A stretch of 64,000 nucleotides of DNA from CAIWHR01 sp963724975. Lineage in GTDB: Bacteria > Pseudomonadota > Gammaproteobacteria > Burkholderiales > Casimicrobiaceae. Made by a program: the position numbers and the translations under genes. The stretch is from assembly GCA_963724975.1 (NCBI GenBank), contig CAVRXB010000003.1, positions 434,001-498,000 on the forward strand, read 5' to 3'. Shown one piece after another: positions 46,278 to 54,988 of the stretch; position 1 is the stretch's first letter; each line of letters starts with the position of its first letter. The notes below the pieces were generated by a model. It saw only the letters and a program-made list of their open reading frames with translations. It had not been told where the DNA came from and did no database searches.

Positions 46278-48065
46278 TCATTTCTTTTTCGCGGCAGGAT
46301 TGAGATTCGTGATGCGACCGCTTTCGGTGCCGCCGCCCTCGTCGATCACCGCGTTGATCAGCGTCGGCCGCCGCGAGCGGATCGCTTCCTCCATCGCCTT
46401 GCGCAGCGCGTCGGGCGTCGTCACGTGGACACCGACGCCGCCGAACGCCTCCATCAGCTTCTCGTAGCGCGCGTCCTTGACGAACACCAGCGGCGAAGGG
46501 TCCGGCCCGCCCGTCGGGTTCTTCTCATCGCCGCGGTACACGCCGTTGTTGTTCATGATGACGATGCAGACCGGCAGGTTGTAGCGGCAGATCGTTTCCG
46601 TCTCCATCCCGGAGAAGCCGAACGCGCTGTCGCCTTCGACTGCGATCACGTGCTGTCCGGTCACCACGGCGGCGGCCACGCAGTAGCCCATGCCGATGCC
46701 CATGATTCCCCACGTGCCTACGTCGATGCGCTTGCGCGGCTTGTACATGTCGACGATCGAGCGCGTGAAGTCGAGCGCGTTCGCGCCTTCGTTGACGAGC
46801 ATCGCATCGGGGTTCGCTTTCACGATGTCGCGCACCACGTTGAGCGCGCTCTGGAAGCTCATCGGCGACGGGTTCTTCGCGAGCGTCTCCGCCATCTTCG
46901 CGACGTTCTTCGTCTTGCGTTCGGCGATTGCGCCGAGCCACTCCGCGGGCGGCTGCGGCCAACTGCCGCCGAGGGCTTTGAGCAGCGCCGACACGCAGGA
47001 CGCGATGTCGCCGACCACCGGAGCGTCGATGCGCACGTTGCTATCCGCTTCCTGCGGCGAGATGTCGACCTGGACGAACTTCTGGCGGCCCCATTCCTTT
47101 GCGCTGTTGCCGCCCCAGGTCTTGCCCTTGCCTTGCGAAAGCAGCCAGTTGAGGCGCGCGCCGATCAGCATCACGACATCCGCTTCAGGCAGTACGTAGG
47201 AGCGCGCCGCGGACGCAGATTGCTCGTGCGTGTCGGGCAGTAGACCCTTCGCCATCGACATCGGCAGGTAGGGAATGCCAGTCCTTTCCACGAGCGCCTT
47301 GATATCGGCATCGGCTTGCGCATAGGCCGCACCCTTGCCCAGGATGATGAGCGGCTTTTTTGCGGTCTTCAGCAGATCGACCGCGCGCTGCACGGCGTCG
47401 GCCGCCGGAATCTGGCGCGGCGCGGGATCGACGACCTTGATCAGCGAATTCTTGCCCACCTCGGCATCCATCGACTGCGGAAACAGCTTGGCCGGCAGAT
47501 CGAGATAGACGCCGCCCGGACGCCCGGAAAGCGCGGCGCGAATGGCACGCGCGACACCCACACCGATGTCCTCGGCGTGCAGCACGCGGAACGCGGCTTT
47601 GCACAGCGGCTTGGCGATGGCGAGCTGATCCAGCTCCTCGTAATCGCCCTGTTGCAAGTCGACGATCTCGCGCTCCGACGAGCCGCTGATCAGGATCATC
47701 GGGAAACAGTTGGTCGTCGCATGCGCGAGTGCGGTGACGCCGTTCAGGAATCCCGGCGCCGAAACGGTGAGGCAGATGCCCGGCTTCTGCGTGAGGAAGC
47801 CGGCGATGGCAGCCGCATACCCCGCGTTTTGCTCGTGTCGGAAGGAGATCATTCGCAAGCCTTCCGCCTGCATCCTGCGCGTGAGGTCGGTAATCGGGAT
47901 GCCGGGTAAACCGAAGATCGTATCGATGCCGTTCAGCTTGAGGGCGTCGATGACGAGCTGGAACCCGTCGGTTTCCTGTCCTTGACGATTGACCTCGGCG
48001 CCGGTGGCGGATTTGGGCGTGGTGCCGGCGGTGGTCGTAGCCGGCTTGGCGGCAACTTGTTCCAT
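46278..48065 (-). CDS. oxc: oxalyl-CoA decarboxylase
   Basis: The 595-residue thiamine-diphosphate enzyme decarboxylates oxalyl-CoA to formyl-CoA and CO2. It has Glu78 in the ThDP-activating FRHEQNAGYAAA segment, VSAPGFLNGVTALAHAT, the central domain MSMAKGLLPDTH, and the ThDP/Mg motif EGDSAFGFSGMETETICRYN ending at NNNGVYRG. A Lys/Ala/Thr-rich N-terminal extension of about 25 residues is added to the usual start. It is transcribed away from the GntR gene and shares the regulatory gap 48066-48362 with it. Formyl-CoA goes to the transferase encoded next. Confidence 0.95.
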   Translation of the reverse strand: MEQVAAKPATTTAGTTPKSATGAEVNRQGQETDGFQLVIDALKLNGIDTIFGLPGIPITDLTRRMQAEGLRMISFRHEQNAGYAAAIAGFLTQKPGICLTVSAPGFLNGVTALAHATTNCFPMILISGSSEREIVDLQQGDYEELDQLAIAKPLCKAAFRVLHAEDIGVGVARAIRAALSGRPGGVYLDLPAKLFPQSMDAEVGKNSLIKVVDPAPRQIPAADAVQRAVDLLKTAKKPLIILGKGAAYAQADADIKALVERTGIPYLPMSMAKGLLPDTHEQSASAARSYVLPEADVVMLIGARLNWLLSQGKGKTWGGNSAKEWGRQKFVQVDISPQEADSNVRIDAPVVGDIASCVSALLKALGGSWPQPPAEWLGAIAERKTKNVAKMAETLAKNPSPMSFQSALNVVRDIVKANPDAMLVNEGANALDFTRSIVDMYKPRKRIDVGTWGIMGIGMGYCVAAAVVTGQHVIAVEGDSAFGFSGMETETICRYNLPVCIVIMNNNGVYRGDEKNPTGGPDPSPLVFVKDARYEKLMEAFGGVGVHVTTPDALRKAMEEAIRSRRPTLINAVIDEGGGTESGRITNLNPAAKKK

Positions 48066-48179
48066 GTGGGTTCTCCGGTGAGGCGCGGGGGAGTGGAGTG
48101 CGCAGTCGAATCCAACGAGCAGGGCGTGACTGGAAGGGGCGCAGGCTTCTCGCCGCAGAACCTGCTCGCTTGGCTACTT

Positions 48180-48212
48180 CTGATATTCGGCGTAACGTAT
48201 GTAATATATCAG
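48180..48212. promoter_or_regulatory. candidate operator in the oxc/gntR divergent gap
   Basis: CTGATAT (48180-48186) and its inverted partner ATATCAG (48206-48212) flank 19 AT-rich bases including TAACGTATGTAATAT. The position, 115 bases from oxc and 151 bases from the regulator gene, fits a site for the GntR/FCD protein controlling both. The regulator's true recognition sequence is unknown. Confidence 0.45.
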
Positions 48213-48362
48213 GACTTGTCAACCGTCCAAATGTTATGTTCGATCCCATGAACTCCCGGCAAGATGCGCCCGGGATTCGCTCCATGACGCCCCGCCGATG
48301 CGGGGCGTTCGCACTGCTGCGACGGACGGCCTAGGGTACCCCCAGCCGGAGACCTGGACGAA

Positions 48363-49067
48363 ATGGACACCACGACCGAAGTCCTGCTGCCGCCGCTGAC
48401 GCCCCTCAGTGCCAGCGTGAGCCTGCGCGACCGGGCATACGCCGCGCTGAAGCAGATGATCACCGAGGCCGACATCTACGCGCATCCGGAGGAGATTCGC
48501 CTCGACGAACGTCAACTGACGCAGGCGCTCGGGGTTAGCCGAACGCCGATCCGCGAGGCCATGACGCTGCTCGAGCAGGAGGGCTTCCTGCGCACGGTGC
48601 CGCGCCGCGGCATTTTCATCGTCCGCAAGACGAAGAGGCAGATCATCGAGATGATCGAGATGTGGGCGGCGCTGGAGAGCATGGCCGCGCGCCTCGCGAC
48701 GCTGAACGCGTCGGACGCCGACATCGCGCGGCTGCGCCGCATGTTCGACGAATTCAACAATTCGACGCCGGCGGAACACATCGACGAATACTCGGATGCG
48801 AACATCGCGTTTCACCAGGCGATCATTCGCCTGTCGGGTTCGCACCTCATGGGCCAGACCATCGAGAACCTGTTCATTCACGTGCGCGCCATCCGCCGCA
48901 TGACCATTTCGCAGAACGATCGCGCCGCGCGGTCGATCGTCGATCACATGCGCATCATCGAGGCGCTCGAGCGGCGCGACACCGAGCTCGCGGAGCGTCT
49001 CGTGCGCCAGCATTCGCTCGATCTTGCGGCACACGTCGAAAAGCATTGCGATTTCCTGAACAGATGA
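48363..49067 (+). CDS. GntR-family transcriptional regulator (FCD subfamily)
   Basis: The 234-residue protein has an N-terminal winged helix (RLDERQLTQALGVSRTPIREAM, quoted in parts: LTQALGVSRTPIREAMTLLE) and FLRTVPRRGIFIV as the wing. It ends in an all-helical FCD ligand-binding domain with the metal-binding residues of that family (ANIAFHQAIIRLSGSH, IVDHMRIIEALERRD). FCD regulators usually sense small organic acids. Being divergent from oxc-frc and just upstream of the formate dehydrogenase genes, it probably responds to oxalate, formate or a CoA intermediate. Confidence 0.9.
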   Translation: MDTTTEVLLPPLTPLSASVSLRDRAYAALKQMITEADIYAHPEEIRLDERQLTQALGVSRTPIREAMTLLEQEGFLRTVPRRGIFIVRKTKRQIIEMIEMWAALESMAARLATLNASDADIARLRRMFDEFNNSTPAEHIDEYSDANIAFHQAIIRLSGSHLMGQTIENLFIHVRAIRRMTISQNDRAARSIVDHMRIIEALERRDTELAERLVRQHSLDLAAHVEKHCDFLNR

Positions 49068-49070
49068 ACG

Positions 49071-49143
49071 ACCCCCACGCTCGCTTTGCTCGCTGCCCCC
49101 CGAGGGGGCGCCGTCAGTCCCTTGGGACGGCCCGACGGGACTG
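49071..49143. repeat. REP-like intergenic palindrome
   Basis: Immediately after the gntR stop lies a GCTCGCTTTGCTCGCTG lead, a core CCCCCCGAGGGGG (49096-49108) and CCCTTGGGACGG, the same layout as the element at 46207-46277. It separates the regulator from the formate dehydrogenase genes and could act as an attenuator or as an mRNA end. Confidence 0.65.
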
Positions 49144-49146
49144 ACG

Positions 49147-50842
49147 ATGACCGGCGAAGCCGTGATAGACACTTCCGGGCTGCGCAAGCGAGGCGCCGTG
49201 CGCGGCCGCCTGAAAGGCCGCCAGGTCGACCCCCAGGCCGCAGCCGACATCGCGGCGTTGCTCGGAACCGCGCCTCGACGGCGCGATCTGTTGATCGAGC
49301 ACTTGCATCGGATCCAGGACCATTACGGCTGCATTCGCGCCGCGCACATCGTCGCGCTTGCGGCCGAAATGAAGCTCGCGCTGACCGAGGTCTTCGAAGT
49401 CGCCACGTTCTACCATCACTTCGACGTCATCGATAACGAAGAAACGGCGCCTCCGCCTATCACCGTGCGCATCTGCGAAACATTCTCCTGCGAAATGGCG
49501 GGCGCATCGACGCTCCGCGCGGCGGTCAGTGCGGCGTGGCGGCGCGAACGTGCGCGTCATCGGCGCGCCGTGCATTGGCCGCTGCGAGCACGCGCCGGCG
49601 GCAGTGGTCGGCCGCAATCCCGTCGACCGAGCGACAGCAGAATCGATCGGGGCGGCGATCGCCGGCGCGCGGCTCGAACCGCAGATTCCGGGCTACGTCG
49701 ACTTCGCGAAGTACCGCGCAGACGGCGGCTACGAGACGCTGCAGGCGTGCGTATCCGGTGCGCGCACCGTCGAATCCGTGTTGGCAGCGATGGAAGACTC
49801 CGGTTTGCGCGGACTGGGTGGCGCCGGTTTCCCGGCGGGGCGCAAGTGGCGCATCGTCCGCAACGAGCCCGCGCCGCGCCTGATGGCGGTCAACATCGAC
49901 GAGGGCGAGCCCGGAACGTTCAAGGATCGCCATTATCTCGAGCGCGATCCGCACCGCTTTCTCGAAGGGATGCTGATCGCGGCGTGGGCGACGGGCATCG
50001 GTGAAATCTACGTCTATTTGCGCGACGAGTACGCGGCGTGCCGCGCGATTCTCGAGCGCGAGATCGCGGCGCTCGAAAGCAACGCGCCTTGCCCGCTGCC
50101 GCGCATTCACCTGCGGCGCGGCGCGGGGGCGTACATCTGCGGCGAAGAGTCGGCGATGATCGAGTCGATCGAAGGCAAGCGCGGGATGCCGCGGCTGCGG
50201 CCTCCTTACGTTGCGCAGGTCGGGCTCTTCGACCGTCCAACGCTCGAGCACAATATGGAGACGCTCTACTGGGTCCGCGACATCCTCGAAAAGGGTGCGG
50301 CCTCGTTTTCCGGCCACGGCCGCAACGGCCGCAAAGGTTTGCGTTCATTCTCGGTGTCGGGTCGCGTCGCGAAACCGGGCGTGCATCTCGCGCCCGCAGG
50401 CATCACCGTGCGCGAGCTGATCGCCGAATTCTGCGGCGGCATGCTGCCCGGACACGACTTCTACGCGTATCTTCCCGGTGGCGCGTCCGGGGGGATCCTG
50501 CCGGCGTCGATGGGTGACATTCCGCTCGATTTCGACACGCTGCAACCGCACGGCTGCTTCATCGGCTCGGCGGCGATTATCGTGCTGTCGCAGCACGACC
50601 GAGCGCGTGACGCGGCACAGAACATGATGCGTTTTTTTGCCGATGAATCCTGCGGCCAATGCACGCCCTGCCGTGTTGGCACCGAAAAGGCGGTCGGCTT
50701 GATGGCGAGCAAGCGATGGGACACGGAACTGCTCGGCGAGCTGTCGCAGGCAATGGCCGACGCGTCGATCTGCGGCCTCGGGCAGGCGGCGCCCAATCCG
50801 ATTGCGTGCGTGATCAAGCACTTTCCCAAGGAGATTTCGTGA
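49147..50842 (+). CDS. NAD-dependent formate dehydrogenase beta subunit (NuoE-NuoF fusion), frameshifted
   Basis: The N-terminal part is NuoE-like: helical bundle (HYGCIRAAHIVALAAEMKL, FEVATFYHHFDV) and [2Fe-2S] ligands CETFSC and PCIGRC. The NuoF-like part has the FMN/NAD segment GLGGAGFPAGRKW, DEGEPGTFKDRHYLERDPHR, CGEESAMIESIEGKRG and the [4Fe-4S] motif ESCGQCTPCR. The frame changes near 49536; one extra T (or two lost bases) separates the two Cys pairs of the first cluster. Corrected length is about 564 residues, like the fused beta subunit of Methylobacterium FDH1 rather than separate FdsG and FdsB. It passes electrons from the alpha subunit to NAD. Confidence 0.9.
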
Positions 50843-53637
50843 ACGCGCCCGGGATTCTCCTTTTCAAGCTGAATGGAGCGGAGGTCGAGGCGCAAGCGGG
50901 TGAATCGATCATCGAGATCGCCGATCGTCTCGGCGTCGAAATTCCGCGGCTCTGCTACAAGCCGGGAATGCGGCCGGACGGCAATTGCCGCGCGTGCATG
51001 GTCGAGATCAGCGGCGAACGCGTGCTGGCGCCGTCATGCTGCCGGGCGCCCGCGCCAGGCATGGAGGTTTCGAGCGTAAGCCCGCGCGCGAAAAGCGCGC
51101 AGAAGATGATCGTCGAGCTTCTCGCCGCCGACATGCCGGAGCGCGTCTACAAGCCCGACTCCGAACTGGAACACTGGCGGCGCCGTCTTGGCGTTGGCAA
51201 GCCGCGCTTTGCCGCACGTGCCCAGCCGGCCCCCGACGTCACTCACCCCGCGATGGCGGTCAATCTCGACGCCTGCATCCAGTGCACGCGCTGCGTGCGC
51301 GCCTGTCGCGAGGAGCAGGTCAACGACGTGATCGGCTACGCGTTCCGCGGCGGGCATTCGAAGATCGTGTTCGACCTCGACGACCCGATGGGCGAGTCAA
51401 CATGCGTCGCGTGCGGCGAATGCGTGCAGGCGTGTCCCACCGGCGCGCTCGCGCCTGCGCACGATGCGTATCTCGTTCTAGTCGACAAGAAGGTCTCCTC
51501 GGTCTGCCCGTATTGCGGCGTGGGCTGCCAGCTCACCTACCATGTCAAGAACAACGCAATCGTTCGCGTGGAGGGCCGCGACGGGCTGGCCAATCACGAA
51601 CGGTTATGCGTCAAGGGTCGGTTCGGCTTCGATTACGTGAGCCATCCGCAGCGCCTAACAAGGCCGCTGATCCGCAAGGAAGGATTCCCGAAATCGGCCG
51701 ATTTCGTCATGGATCCCGCGAATCCACTCTCGGTGTTCCGCGAAGCGAGCTGGGATGAAGCGCTGTCGCTGGCTGGCGGCACGCTGGTGAAGATTCGCGA
51801 CGCGTACGGTGGTGGCGCGCTGGCGGGCTTCGGTTCCGCGAAGGGTTCGAACGAGGAGGCCTACCTGTTCCAGAAACTGGTGCGCACCGGATTTGGAACG
51901 AACAACGTCGATCACTGCACGCGGCTTTGCCATGCGTCGAGTGTGGCCGCGCTCCTCGAGGGCATCGGCTCGGGCGCGGTGTCCAACCCGGTGATGGACG
52001 TGATGAAGGCGGAGGTCGTCCTTCTCATCGGCGCCAACCCCGTCGTCAATCATCCGGTAGCGGCAACCTGGATCAAGAACGCGGTCAGGCGCGGCACCAA
52101 GCTGATTCTCTGCGAACCGCGGCGTTCGGAGCTCGCGCGCCACGCGGCGTATTTCCTGCAGCTGAAACCCGACTCCGACGTCGCGCTGCTCAACGCGATG
52201 ATGCATACGATCGTCGATGAAGGGCTCGCTGCGGACGGTTTCGTCGCTGACCGTACCAGCGGCTACGACGAGATCAGGAAGAACGTCGCCGGGCACAGCC
52301 CGGAAGCGATGGCGGCGGTGTGCGGCATTCCGGCGCCGACGATCCGCGAGGTTGCGCGCCTGTTTGCGACCTCGCGCGGCTCGATGATCCTGTGGGGGAT
52401 GGGCATCTCGCAGCACGTGCATGGCACTGACAACGCGCGTTGTCTCATCGCACTGTCGCTCTTGACCGGGCAGGTCGGGAGACCGGGCACTGGATTGCAC
52501 CCGCTGCGTGGACAGAACAACGTGCAAGGCGCGAGCGACGCGGGCTTGATCCCGATGATGTATCCGGATTACCGGCGCGTGGACAACGGCGACGCGCGGG
52601 GACGGTTTGAATCACTGTGGGGTGCGGATCTCGACCCGAAGCCCGGCCTCACCGTGGTCGAGATCATGGATGCCGTGCACGCGGGAAAGATCCGCGGCAT
52701 GTACGTCATGGGCGAGAACCCGGCGATGTCCGACCCCGACGTGAGCCATGCGCGCCAGGCGCTCGCGGAACTCGAGATGCTGGTCGTGCAGGATATCTTC
52801 CTCACCGAGACCGCGTATCTCGCCGACGTGATCCTGCCCGCATCGGCATTTCCGGAAAAGACAGGGACATTTACCAATACCGACCGGCTGGTCCAGCTGG
52901 GCCGGCAGGCACTGTCACCACCGGGCGACGCGCGCCAGGATCTGTGGATCATCATCGAGATGGCGAAGCGCCTCGGCCTCGACTGGAAGTACACGGGCCC
53001 GAGCGAGGTGTTCGACGAAATGCGCAAGGCGATGCCGTCCATCGCCGGCATCACGTGGGAACGCCTCGAGCGTGAGCACGCGGTGACCTATCCGTGCGAA
53101 AAGGAAGGCGATCCCGGCGAACGCGTCGTGTTCACCGAGCAGTTCCCGACCGCGACCGGCAGGGGCCGCTTCGTGCCGGCGACGGTCATTCCTGCAGCTG
53201 AACGTCCCGACGATGCGTACCCGTTCGTGCTGATCACCGGCCGCCAGCTCGAGCACTGGCACACGGGCAGCATGACGCGTCGCACCGCCGTGCTCGACGC
53301 CATCGAGCCGGATCCCGTTGCCTCGCTGCATTCGGACGATCTCGTGGGCCTCGGCGTGCCGCCGGGCGGGATGATCACCGTCGCGTCGCGCCGCGGCAGC
53401 GTTGCGCTGCATGCGCGGGCGGACGACGGCACACCGCGCGGGGCGGTGTTCATCCCGTTTTGTTACTACGAAGCGGCGGCGAACCTGCTCACGAACCCGG
53501 TGCTCGATCCATTCGGCAAGATTCCCGAGTTCAAGTATTGCGCGGTGCGGGTTACAGCCGGCGGTGCGCCAATCACGAGCACGGGCTACGACACGGTGGC
53601 GAAGCAGGTCGCGGAAACGTTGCCCGGCGCGGAATGA
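50839..53637 (+). CDS. NAD-dependent formate dehydrogenase alpha subunit (Mo/W bis-MGD)
   Basis: The 932-residue catalytic subunit has an N-terminal [2Fe-2S] domain (CYKPGMRPDGNCRACMVEI), two [4Fe-4S] sites (CIQCTRCVRACREE; CVACGECVQACPTGAL), the [4Fe-4S] site before the pterin domain (CPYCGVGCQLTYHV) and the active-site segment DHCTRLCHASS, where Cys364 replaces the selenocysteine of E. coli FdhF. MGENPAMSDPDVSHA and the C-terminal GRQLEHWHTGSMTRR belong to the bis-MGD fold. The GTG start at 50839 overlaps the beta stop (GTGA) and has AAGGAG upstream. It oxidises formate to CO2; with oxc and frc it completes oxalate oxidation. Metal choice (Mo or W) cannot be read here. Confidence 0.95.
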   Translation: MNAPGILLFKLNGAEVEAQAGESIIEIADRLGVEIPRLCYKPGMRPDGNCRACMVEISGERVLAPSCCRAPAPGMEVSSVSPRAKSAQKMIVELLAADMPERVYKPDSELEHWRRRLGVGKPRFAARAQPAPDVTHPAMAVNLDACIQCTRCVRACREEQVNDVIGYAFRGGHSKIVFDLDDPMGESTCVACGECVQACPTGALAPAHDAYLVLVDKKVSSVCPYCGVGCQLTYHVKNNAIVRVEGRDGLANHERLCVKGRFGFDYVSHPQRLTRPLIRKEGFPKSADFVMDPANPLSVFREASWDEALSLAGGTLVKIRDAYGGGALAGFGSAKGSNEEAYLFQKLVRTGFGTNNVDHCTRLCHASSVAALLEGIGSGAVSNPVMDVMKAEVVLLIGANPVVNHPVAATWIKNAVRRGTKLILCEPRRSELARHAAYFLQLKPDSDVALLNAMMHTIVDEGLAADGFVADRTSGYDEIRKNVAGHSPEAMAAVCGIPAPTIREVARLFATSRGSMILWGMGISQHVHGTDNARCLIALSLLTGQVGRPGTGLHPLRGQNNVQGASDAGLIPMMYPDYRRVDNGDARGRFESLWGADLDPKPGLTVVEIMDAVHAGKIRGMYVMGENPAMSDPDVSHARQALAELEMLVVQDIFLTETAYLADVILPASAFPEKTGTFTNTDRLVQLGRQALSPPGDARQDLWIIIEMAKRLGLDWKYTGPSEVFDEMRKAMPSIAGITWERLEREHAVTYPCEKEGDPGERVVFTEQFPTATGRGRFVPATVIPAAERPDDAYPFVLITGRQLEHWHTGSMTRRTAVLDAIEPDPVASLHSDDLVGLGVPPGGMITVASRRGSVALHARADDGTPRGAVFIPFCYYEAAANLLTNPVLDPFGKIPEFKYCAVRVTAGGAPITSTGYDTVAKQVAETLPGAE

Positions 53638-53667
53638 AGAAGCCGGGAGCGCGTGGCTAGCGGAGAA

Positions 53668-54819
53668 TCAGCGCAGCCGCTGCAATCGCTCGGCCGCGGC
53701 GAGTAACGTCTCGTCACGCTTGGCGAAGCAAAAGCGAATCACGCGATGGTCGGTTCCGTCCTGATAGAACGCCGACAGCGGAATGGTAGCGACGCCGATC
53801 TCGGTCACCAGCCGCCGCGCAAATTCCTGCGCGGACGCCTCGCTGGCCCGATCGTAGCGCGCGAGCTGGAAATAGCTGCCTCTGCAGGGAAGGAGATCGA
53901 GAGGCGTGTCGGCAAGCGCGGATCGAAAGAGGTCGCGCTTGGCGGTGAAAAAAGCCGGCAGCATTTCATAGCGCGCCGGATCGCGAAGAAACTCCGCCAG
54001 CGCATGCTGGACCACGCTGTTGACGGTGAACACCGTGAATTGATGGACGCGGCGGATTTCAGCGCTGATCGGGCGCGGCGCCAACGCATAGCCGACTTTC
54101 CAGCCCGTCGCGTGGAACGTCTTGCCGAACGAGCCGATGACGATGCTGCGCTCGACGAGCTCGGCGTTTCGCGCCAGGCTCTCGTGCCGCGCGCCGTCGT
54201 ACACCATGTGCTCGTAGACCTCGTCGCTCACGATGAGGATATCGGTCCCGCGCGTCAGCGCGGCGAATCGTTCGAGATCCTCGAATGAAAGCACGCTGGC
54301 TCCTGGATTGTTGGGCGAGTTGACGACGATCATTCGCGTGCGTGGCGTAATCGCCGCCGCCAGCGCGCGCCAATCGATGGCGTAATCGGGAAAGGTGAGC
54401 GGCAGCGTTATCGGCGTCGCGCCCGAAAGGCGCACCGCCGGGACGTAACTGTCGTACGCCGGCTCGAACACGATGACCTCGTCGCCCGCATGAGCAAGCG
54501 CCTGGATCGAAGTGAAGATCGCCTGCGTCGCGCCGGTCGTGACCGTCACTTCGTGTTCGGGATCGTAAGCGTGGCCATAAAGGCGCGCCACTTTGGCCGC
54601 GATCGCCTCGCGCAGGCGCATGACGCCCGGCATCAGCGGATACTGGTTGTGCCCGGCTCGCATCGCGGCGTCGACCAGGTCGATCAGCGCGGGATCGATC
54701 GCATAATCGGGAAATCCCTGCCCGAGATTCACCGCGCCATGCTGCTGCGCGAGCGCCGACATGACGGTGAAGATGGTCGTGCCGGTGGCCGGCAACTTGG
54801 AGCGGATCTTCTGCGCCAT
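53668..54819 (-). CDS. PLP-dependent aminotransferase, methionine/kynurenine type
   Basis: The 383-residue class I/II aminotransferase has VNLGQGFPDYAID near the start, NQYPLMPGVMRLREAIA, VTTGATQAIFTSI, NSPNNPGASV, SDEVYEH and the PLP Lys in GSFGKTFHATGWKVGY. These features match the YbdL-type methionine aminotransferases and related kynurenine-glutamine transaminases. It converges on the formate dehydrogenase genes and diverges from the cystathionine genes, and a sulfur amino-acid role would suit the latter. The ATG at 54819 gives the family start MAQKIRSKLPATGTTIFT. Confidence 0.88.
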   Translation of the reverse strand: MAQKIRSKLPATGTTIFTVMSALAQQHGAVNLGQGFPDYAIDPALIDLVDAAMRAGHNQYPLMPGVMRLREAIAAKVARLYGHAYDPEHEVTVTTGATQAIFTSIQALAHAGDEVIVFEPAYDSYVPAVRLSGATPITLPLTFPDYAIDWRALAAAITPRTRMIVVNSPNNPGASVLSFEDLERFAALTRGTDILIVSDEVYEHMVYDGARHESLARNAELVERSIVIGSFGKTFHATGWKVGYALAPRPISAEIRRVHQFTVFTVNSVVQHALAEFLRDPARYEMLPAFFTAKRDLFRSALADTPLDLLPCRGSYFQLARYDRASEASAQEFARRLVTEIGVATIPLSAFYQDGTDHRVIRFCFAKRDETLLAAAERLQRLR

Positions 54820-54988
54820 GAGCGAATATCGCTGCGATCGAGGGTCAGCCGGTATGCAACGGCCGAGCGTGCGCGAAGTGTAGCAGCGGCGGCGGCACGG
54901 AAGCCGGGGCGCGAGACGCCGGGCGCTCGGCACGCGTGCATTAGAAGGCGGCCACCGCGAAATGATGCGAAGGTCGTACACTGGCGCA

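Noticed and set aside
45105..47243. A 712-codon plus-strand open frame opposite frc and oxc
   Set aside because: It is antisense to two clearly recognised genes, is rich in Arg/His/Asp as expected of a GC-rich shadow frame, and shows no family motif.
50839..53637. Selenocysteine at the formate dehydrogenase active site
   Set aside because: The codon at the position of the catalytic residue (51928-51930) is TGC, and no in-frame TGA occurs there.
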